Positions 59,101 through 64,000 of a DNA stretch of 64,000 bases are shown piece after piece. The stretch spans positions 87,645,561 through 87,709,560 of the forward strand of contig NC_088775.1 in NCBI RefSeq assembly GCF_954871325.1, written 5' to 3'. The notes under the pieces are model-generated. The model was not told where the DNA came from and searched no databases. It saw only the letters and a program-made list of their open reading frames with translations. The position numbers were made by a program, and so were the translations under genes. The first letter of the stretch is position 1, and every line of letters starts with the position of its first letter. The DNA comes from Gordionus sp. m RMFG-2023. Its lineage: Eukaryota > Nematomorpha > Gordioida > Chordodea > Parachordodidae.

Positions 59101-60815
59101 TCTCTCAGAGATGGTTCTAGCCTATGAGCTATGTTCTGGTTACAGGCCCAAGCTTTAAATATAGTGTTCAGGGCGTTTCCCAGAACGTCAAACAACCTTC
59201 GAATGGTCTCAGGTTTGGTGAAATCTTCTTGAGTCATGTCCACCTTTTGTTTAAAAAAATAATAATTCATATTTATAAAAATAAATAAAAAGTTTGAACA
59301 TGAAGCAAACTGGAAAAAATCCTCCAGAACATTTTACCCATGTTTATTCAATTTATTAAGACCTAGTAATAATAACAGCGTCATGAAATTCTTAAGTGAT
59401 TTTTTTCCTATTGTCTTTTTTATTGTATATATTTAGCTAAAATTTTAATTCCCTATACTAGTAGTTAATAAAATTAAAGTCCAATTTAAAAAAATGAGAA
59501 TCAAAGTATGTTATTAAATTGAAAATAATCAAAAAATTCTGATGAGAATAATCATAGAAAAATGGATTAATTTTTGTTTTAGTAATCTTTTAAATAAATT
59601 GAGGAATAAACATGAACTTATAATTACAACATGAACAAAATGATCTCTAAGAACTAGCCATTCGTGGGTCTTTAGACAAGGCGATTAGTTAAGAACAGGT
59701 CCCAATTCTGATGTGATCACTTTATAAATTGTCATGATCATTATCATAGATCCGAAATACTTCAAAACTTAGTAATAATTTAAATTATTTTACAATATCA
59801 TAATGAACATGTTTAGAATAAAGTAATTTAATAAGTGAGAATATATTATTTCAGCCACCAGATAACCATTGGGACAAAACAATTGTCTTAAATAACTAAA
59901 TTTTTATATTCAATGTGGTAGACATGGATAGCTAGCAAAAGTATTACACAAATTAATGTATAAGGATTAACAGAATTTTAAATTAGTAGCAAATTTCAAA
60001 TTTCTTTAAATAAAATAAAGTGATCATGTATTACAACATAATTGTTCCCTGTAACCAAATTACAATTTCTTTTTTTACTCCTTTCTTGGAGAGACCTGGT
60101 CAAATTTCTTTATCTTCTTAGATAGTGTTATCTAAATTCAATAAAGGTCATATGAATTAGTCATTACCAATCAAAACTAATCAGTCCACACAATTTTTTT
60201 GAATTGGTGGTCATTATATGGTATAAAGTTGATCATCGAAATTTAAGATATGATGTACATAACATATTCAGACCAAAATAACATTTTTTAAGTTTATCCC
60301 AAAATTTAATATTAATTTTAAAAAGCAAGGAGTCATAAATGATTTTGGCACATTTATATAACGTATTTTTTAGTAATAGTATGCAGAAAAATTTAACCCT
60401 TTGAGCAATAATTACAATAGTTCCAACCAAGGTTCAAGTGATTTATAAATATATTATTTATAATGATGATTGATTAATTTTTATTTAGTGCTTAAATGTT
60501 TTTATTTTAGGCTAAAGTTTGGTACTGGAACCAGAACCCCAAGTAACCTATACCTTCGGAAATATTATATGATTTTCAAAGACCATTCTTACTTAATTAA
60601 TTATATTTAACATTCCAGCATATTTAATACAACATTTAAACTTTTAATTACGATTTAAAAATCTTAATATATTATGAATAAATTTGGTACCTGAGGCATC
60701 CCGGGCAATAATCCTCTCACCCTGCCAAAAACTTCATTCAGAGACGTCTGGTTATCTAAGGTCACCAATATATTTTGGAACATGGGAAAGGATCCAATAG
60801 ATTCCAACATATTAT
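40862..60815 (-). CDS. Gene B: paralogue of gene A, exons 7-13 visible (5' end not in window)
   Basis: Exons on minus: 60815-60691, 59243-58516, 58334-58131, 54695-54397, 54350-54239, 41866-41440 (3' border inferred) and 41131-40862 (stop). Splice sites and phases match gene A, and every exon stays open, so the copy is either functional or recent. Differences: +24 nt in exon 11; a shorter PPPPHH array; loss of the 3' ~400 nt of exon 12 with its donor. A CAG|GTCAGC site at 41440 would give a usable phase-0 junction to the last exon, removing about 135 residues. The 12.4-kb intron between exons 11 and 12 contains the foldback block. No zinc-finger exons are seen; they may lie beyond 64 kb or be absent. 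Confidence 0.72.
41440..41866 (-). CDS. Gene B exon 12, 3'-truncated Pro-rich exon
   Basis: It starts at acceptor ATCACAG and follows gene A through the basic KLKYPKKKSDDPTK segment to GTFLRDNQVSS. Alignment then jumps from gene A position ~2,690 to ~2,104, a deletion of about 0.58 kb. The proposed end uses the GTCAGC donor inside the remaining coding sequence. Confidence 0.6.
41867..43017. other. Start of the large gene B intron, with MITE and tRNA B-box-like fragments
   Basis: A fragment of the CGGCTAACTCAATATT MITE family lies at about 42,440-42,525. On minus near 42,260-42,240 there is GGGTTCGAGTTCATGCC, matching the pol III B box, without a cloverleaf. Nothing else was seen. Confidence 0.4.
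43836..43990. mobile_element. Truncated Harbinger end
   Basis: ACCCTGAATTCATAGTGAAG followed by GCGATTGCGATCGATCGC-type sequence repeats the terminus of the palindromic element that starts at 44,013. It is a separate, short, truncated relative. Confidence 0.5.
44263..45059 (+). CDS. MADF (Myb/SANT-like) DNA-binding protein of Harbinger, left arm
   Basis: Starts MNSMATFFEDTITNNNQ. After a ~36-nt intron comes KIDKSLFILSVKEYECLYNK and NKVWRLLAQEYKTTG; after another short intron, TSLKSLWKNLRDCFIKERQK and ITWPFYQDMLFLVETLTPR. This is a MADF domain, the usual second protein of PIF/Harbinger elements. Later exons are likely, ending DEYRDIIKLEKEKSLITLEL...YV with TAA at about 45,059. Intron positions are read by eye. 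The transposase partner is missing, so this copy could act only in trans. Confidence 0.65.
45776..46075 (+). pseudogene. Harbinger transposase C-terminal fragment at the palindrome centre
   Basis: NYRISRARIQVECAFGILGA followed by KWMIFNRPM and a lysine-rich tail matches the conserved end of DDE_Tnp_4/Harbinger transposases (N-Y-R-S-R-A-R-V-E-FGIL). The catalytic DDE part is absent. A shorter mirrored piece lies on the minus strand at about 45,770-45,555. Confidence 0.75.
46560..47330 (-). CDS. MADF protein of Harbinger, right arm (mirror copy)
   Basis: Reverse-complement twin of 44,263-45,059, with the same MADF residues and intron borders and only a handful of base differences. One lies in the N-terminal region near 47,375. 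Confidence 0.6.
48200..49385 (+). mobile_element. hAT element with BED-like start and dimerisation-domain end
   Basis: Left end CAGTGTTGTTAAAATAGCGC, preceded by GTTTGAAT. A start-like frame follows at about 48,429 (MCEIVEDSEISLENEKN, FQCKKILPTTGRV). Near 49,230-49,370 there is the hAT dimerisation signature (TPLPSSASAE, SIAKLILSDRRSRLGDD, MLLLLKCNIE), split by a frame change. The middle of the transposase is deleted and the right terminal repeat was not found. Confidence 0.7.
49540..51290 (+). pseudogene. ZMYM/TTF-zinc-finger-type hAT transposase, decayed
   Basis: Open frame 49601-49993 holds the TTF-type finger region (RWPWLAFSPTINRAFCKNCV LFG pattern, with C-x2-C). Further pieces are GIQGIALRGHRDSGAI, FSVLADESTDVSGVEQMSL (the DExTD catalytic region) and, at 50882-51286, a later helical part. 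Several stops and frame changes separate them. Related to DUF4371/ZMYM1-like hAT transposases. Confidence 0.7.
51470..52095 (-). pseudogene. Inverted copy of the first 600 bp of the ZMYM-type hAT gene
   Basis: Minus strand repeats DIIFPFIRDTTTKKLRFQYV, the C-x2-C finger, and GIQGIAFRGHRDSGAI. It faces the copy at 49,540-50,150, forming an inverted repeat with a 1.3-kb loop. It is slightly diverged from its partner. Confidence 0.7.
53332..53550. mobile_element. MITE, CGGCTAACTCAATATT family
   Basis: AGTGTTGCAAAATCGTTCC at left, AAATCGGCTAAAATGGAGTG at right. Orthologous to the partial copy at 3,300 in gene A. Confidence 0.6.
53835..54030. mobile_element. MITE, diverged, same family
   Basis: CTTAACTCAATATTTAGCCAG and GAGATAGCCGTTTTAAAAAT are recognisable. 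Absent at the matching place in copy A. Confidence 0.5.
54239..54350 (-). CDS. Gene B exon 11, 24 nt longer than in gene A
   Basis: 112 nt. It encodes VRYDQNNQPFDHINVRPPID where gene A has VQYDPNVRPPID; the change stays in frame. Confidence 0.78.
54397..54695 (-). CDS. Gene B exon 10
   Basis: 299 nt. RPGNENLKRLLQDALKSQVR matches gene A with few changes. Confidence 0.8.
54822..55028. mobile_element. MITE, orthologous to 4,192 in copy A
   Basis: Starts AGTGCTGCAAAATCGCTCC and ends TTAAGCGATTTTTCATCACT. It retains a terminal piece lost in copy A. Confidence 0.6.
55800..56240 (-). mobile_element. Helitron-like fragment nested in the hAT
   Basis: The hairpin CCCGTCAAGAATGACGGG at about 55,807-55,824 and the following AAGCCCGGCCCA-type text match the style of the arms at 20.2 and 28.0 kb. 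The terminal CTAG is not canonical here, and the far end is unclear. Confidence 0.35.
56838..56905 (+). pseudogene. tRNA-like relic (degenerate) or SINE head
   Basis: A-box-like AGTTGGTGCATTAAAAC, a TTGAAAC anticodon-like loop, and a B-box-like GGTTCGACTCT in tRNA-like spacing. The T and acceptor stems do not pair well, so it is not a functional tRNA. Confidence 0.35.
58131..58334 (-). CDS. Gene B exon 9: coiled coil
   Basis: 204 nt. NTLEESMRQQEELAHSLRGM differs only slightly from gene A. Confidence 0.8.
58516..59243 (-). CDS. Gene B exon 8: helical block and RS domain
   Basis: 728 nt, equal to gene A, with about a dozen or more amino-acid changes (e.g. LGNALNTIFKAWACNQN against LRNAMNTIFKAWACDQN). 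The RS domain is kept (RSKSSRDRERSSVGRHRSTS). Confidence 0.82.
59244..60690. other. Gene B intron 7
   Basis: Aligns with copy A 6,407-6,550 and 7,640-8,441. It lacks the MULE-like fragment present in A. No gene was seen. Confidence 0.55.
60691..60815 (-). CDS. Gene B exon 7
   Basis: Same 125-nt length as in gene A. The acceptor TTTTAAAG and donor CAG|GTACCA are kept. Confidence 0.78.
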
Positions 60816-61454
60816 CTTTAAAATATGAAAGTGTATTATATAGGATATAATATCAACAGGAAAAAGTTCAAGTTAACCCTCTATTGCACACATCATATTT
60901 GAATATACTCGCAATAAATAATATATCTATTAATATAAATTTTTTTATTTAGTATGTGTGGTGTATAATATACATATATATTTTATTTATTTTTATAATA
61001 GTCAAAAATGAAAAATAGTTACCAATATTATATTTCTAAAATGTGTAGTTTACTTTGGAATAGTAGCATTTTTTCAATTTTATAAATAACATCATTTTTC
61101 TTGTACAAATTTTTAAGAAAATGGAAGTTAATAATCTTATTGGATAAAGGTAAAAGAAATGTTTTATATATAAACTTATTGTTATCTGCTTTAATAGTGT
61201 TTAAAGTTTTTAAGGGTAAGTAAATATAGATACATAATGCACAGTAAATGCAATAAGAATTTGGTTTTTTTTGTTTATATTATCAAATGTTTATTATTTT
61301 CTATCCTAATTAAACATTTAACATTTACATACTCAAAATGTATTGTAATCCTGAGAATTGTTTGATAATGGTTCATCACGTGAAGAAATATTGCTTCAAG
61401 ATCAAAAGATGTAGTAGGTACATTATTTTTATTAGATATTTAGATTATTCTAAA

Positions 61455-62790
61455 ACAGAGATGCGAACCCAGCAAAATTTTTGCCCAGGTTCAGTTCGGG
61501 TTCAGTTCAGGGAAATATTTTTGAACCCTGGTTTGGTTCTGGGTTCAGCTTAGGTTTAAGAATTTTTAAAAGAAAAAAAAAATTCTATATTTAAATCATT
61601 TAAAAAACTAGACATAAATTTGGTATAAAAAATAAATTTTTTATTTTATTTATAGGCAAAATATAATTAAAAATACAAAGCATAGTCATGTATAGATTTT
61701 AAAAAATTTTTTTTATTTTATTTATAGGCAAAATATAGTTAAAAATACAAAGCATAGTCATGTATAGATTTAAAAAAATTTATTTAGACGTATTTCTTTA
61801 AATTAACAATATCCAATATAATAATTTTTAATTTTACTTGTTCACTTTCATTTTCCTCTAATTAATAATCTTTGAGAATAAGTTAAAAATTAAAAATAAA
61901 TGGCGTAAATGTATTTAATTGGTTAAAATATTAAGAATCCAATAGGAATCTTTGAGAATAAATTTAAAAAATTTTGAAATGGAGTAAATGAATTAAATTG
62001 TTTAAAATTTATTAACACTTCACTTAAATGGAAATTTGAAAATATTATAAAATGTCAAGTATATTATTAATATTTGTATTTACAATTATATAAATATTTT
62101 ATATTAATTTAAACAATAACTGAACCCACGTTCAAATAAAATTCCCAGGTTCGGTTCAGGTTCAATTTTTTCCCCCAAAAAACCCGGGTTTTCTTCTCCG
62201 GGTTCGAACCCATGTTCTAAAATGAGCAACCAAATATGAATAAAAAAGGATAGAGGAAATTCATGTGTCCTCAGCAGGGGTTTGAACCGAACCCAAACCC
62301 AGAGAAAAAAACCTGAGTTTTTGTGGAAAAAATTTGAACCCAAACCAAACCTGAACCCCTATCATAAAATTTTCAAAACCCCGAATTGATCCCTGGAATT
62401 TTATTTGAACCCAGATTCAATCAGGTTCAGTGTATTGTTTATCCAATATAAGATATTTGTATAATTGTAAATACAAATAATAATTTACTTGACATTTTAT
62501 AATATTTTCAAATTTCCATTTAAGTGAAGTGTTAATAAATTTTAAACAACTTAATTCATTTACTTCATTTTTAAACTTTTTAAATTTATTCTCAAAGATT
62601 CCTATTGGATTGTTAATAAATTTTAAACAATTAAATTCATTAACGCCATTTATTTCTAATTTTTAACTTATTCTCAAAGATTATTAATTAGAGGAAAATG
62701 AAAGTGAACAAGTCAAAAAAAATATTATGGATATTGTTAATTTAAAGAAATACGTATAAATAAATATTTATTTTCACATATGCAAAATAA
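61455..62790. mobile_element. Foldback element with GGTTCAGGTTC-type ends
   Basis: Begins CAGAGATGCGAACCC (hAT-like). The arms at about 61,755-62,110 and 62,430-62,785 are inverted repeats of ~350 bp (for example GAAGTGTTAATAAATTTTAA on the right). The loop is dense in GGTTC/GAACC words. A 75-bp tandem duplication lies at about 61,640-61,775. The right terminus is cut by the LINE sequence. It interrupts the gene duplication boundary. Confidence 0.65.
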
Positions 62791-62799
62791 TATCAAATA

Positions 62800-64000
62800 A
62801 AATAGATCAAGGGGCATAGGTCGTGCAATTAAACTTCTCAGATAACCATCTTTCTCCTATCAATGAAGATATTACAACTATTGAAACAACTACATTGGAA
62901 GCTTCCACAGATAATCTACACATCTTTCCAATCCACCAACTGTAATTTTTACCAGTGATGAAATAGTCAATGTTATCAATTCTTTAAATAAAAACTCAGC
63001 AGGTAGTCTTGATGGTTTCAGACCCTCCTATTTTCAATACTTAATATTAAAAAATCCTTCCCATAGTTCTGTCAACAAGGTTTTAACAACTTTTTGTAAT
63101 AACATAATTAATAATGATATTCCAAGACAAACTCACCATGTCTTATTGCTTTATCCAAGCCAAATGGTGGTACACATCCCATTGCAGTAAGCTCTTTTTT
63201 CAGAAGATTAATAGACAAAATCATAATCAAATACATCAAACATGATGCTGTCAACATTTTAAACTCTTATCAACTAGGTTTAGGGATCAAGGGCGCTGTG
63301 AAAAATCGGCTCATACCTTAAGAATTTACTTAACAAACCCACCATCTGATTCTGTAATATGTAAACTAGATTTCAAAAATGCCTTCAATAACCTACATCG
63401 TACCTCATTTTTAAAATTCTTCTATGAAATTTTTCCCTGTTACTCTAAATTTATTAAATCCTCATATGGCTTTCAGACGCCTTTGATGTGTGGATCTTTA
63501 CAAATTTTATCCCAAGAGTGCACCCAATAGGACCTCTTCTTTTTAGTTTTGGAATCCATCATCTCATCTACCAAATCAAACACCTAGATCTTAATCTATG
63601 ATATTTAGACAATGGGACCATCTGTGGCCCTTCAGGTACTGTACTAAGCACCTTAAAACATCTGGAAATCAATTCCCAAGCTATCGGTCTGGTACTCAAT
63701 ATAAATAAAACAGATTATGTTTCATAAACAATAAGCCACAAAAGTGGGAAGGCTACAAATCATTGCTCCTGATAGCTTAACCTTACTTGGGTCCCCATTA
63801 GCAATGCGACCAAGTCAAAAGATTTCCTCAATAAGATTTTTAAAAGCTTTTACAGCATGGAGCACATTCTAAGTCTCCTACCAGCACATCAATCTTTATT
63901 TTTAATATGCAAATTACATACCTAAATTTTTGCACATTTTCCGATCATCATCTTTTTTCAAAAACAATGAATTCATATCTATAATTCAGGATAAATTTAA
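62800..64000 (+). mobile_element. Non-LTR retrotransposon (LINE) reverse transcriptase, decayed, runs off the window
   Basis: Pieces in order across frames: SDEIVNVINSLNKNSAGSLD and GFRP (RT motif region 0/1), HHVLLLYPSQ, NSYQLGLGIKG, SVICKLDFKNAFNNLHRT (motif A with D), and LNLNINKTDY-like text after a degenerate catalytic stretch (YLDNG). Stops and frameshifts are frequent. The 5' start is near 62,800 and the 3' end lies outside the window. Confidence 0.7.

Larger units (their letters stand above)
40085..61450. repeat. Segmental duplication, copy B
   Basis: Same order and orientation as 765-9,245, but expanded from 8.5 to 21.4 kb by the nested block at 43.0-53.3 kb and the hAT at 55.6-57.6 kb. 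The right edge coincides with the start of a foldback element at 61,455, so the true extent may be longer. Confidence 0.85.

Noticed and set aside
62104-62343. 79-residue minus frame with Gly/Phe/Pro
   Set aside because: Lies in the GGTTC-rich loop of the foldback element; low-complexity artefact.

Overview
This is a strongly AT-rich eukaryotic (metazoan-type) window. It has spliced genes with GT/AG introns, a U2 snRNA-like sequence, and a dense load of hAT, PIF/Harbinger, Helitron-like, MULE-like, Ty3-type and LINE elements. I see no bacterial operons, no CRISPR and no prokaryotic features. The species cannot be fixed from the sequence alone.

Gene A (minus strand, about 17,415 down to 1,607) dominates the left quarter. 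I assembled 13 exons by hand. Every junction has GT/AG ends and matching phase, and the sum is exactly 4,500 nt (1,499 aa plus stop). The protein has three U1/matrin-like C2H2 zinc fingers at its N-terminus, a long charged Ser/Lys-rich middle, a helical block, an RS domain, and a Pro/His-rich C-terminal third. The second finger exists only when exons 2 and 3 are spliced, which supports the model. I do not recognise a named orthologue. A nuclear RNA-processing or scaffold role is an inference.

Gene B (minus strand, about 60,815 to 40,862) is a second copy of exons 7-13 in the same orientation. It lies in a segmental duplication (about 765-9,245 against about 40,085-61,450). All its exons stay open and in phase. 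Exon 11 carries 24 extra bases, and the 3' part of the Pro-rich exon is missing. Its introns swallowed a ~10 kb nested transposon block and a 2 kb hAT element. Its upstream exons, if they exist, lie beyond a foldback element and a LINE fragment, outside the window.

Layout: 1-210, a possible 3' end of a plus-strand gene; 1.6-17.4 kb, gene A; 17.85-30.2 kb, two inverted Helitron-like arms around a broken Ty3-type element that itself holds two DNA-transposon insertions; 30.3-33 kb, small tandem repeats, a 16-bp TGACGTAG minisatellite, retroelement-like debris, a GC-richer island and a U2-like sequence; 33.4-40 kb, three hAT-type elements, two of them with perfect 8-bp target duplications; 40-61.5 kb, gene B with a giant foldback (43.0-53.3 kb) containing a near-perfect Harbinger palindrome with two mirrored MADF genes; 61.5-64 kb, a foldback element and a LINE reverse transcriptase remnant.

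The window therefore shows one host gene family being duplicated and remodelled in a transposon-rich setting. No clear new enzymatic system is visible. The most novel items are the unnamed zinc-finger/RS/Pro-rich gene and its tandem copy, the Harbinger palindrome, and the U2-like locus.
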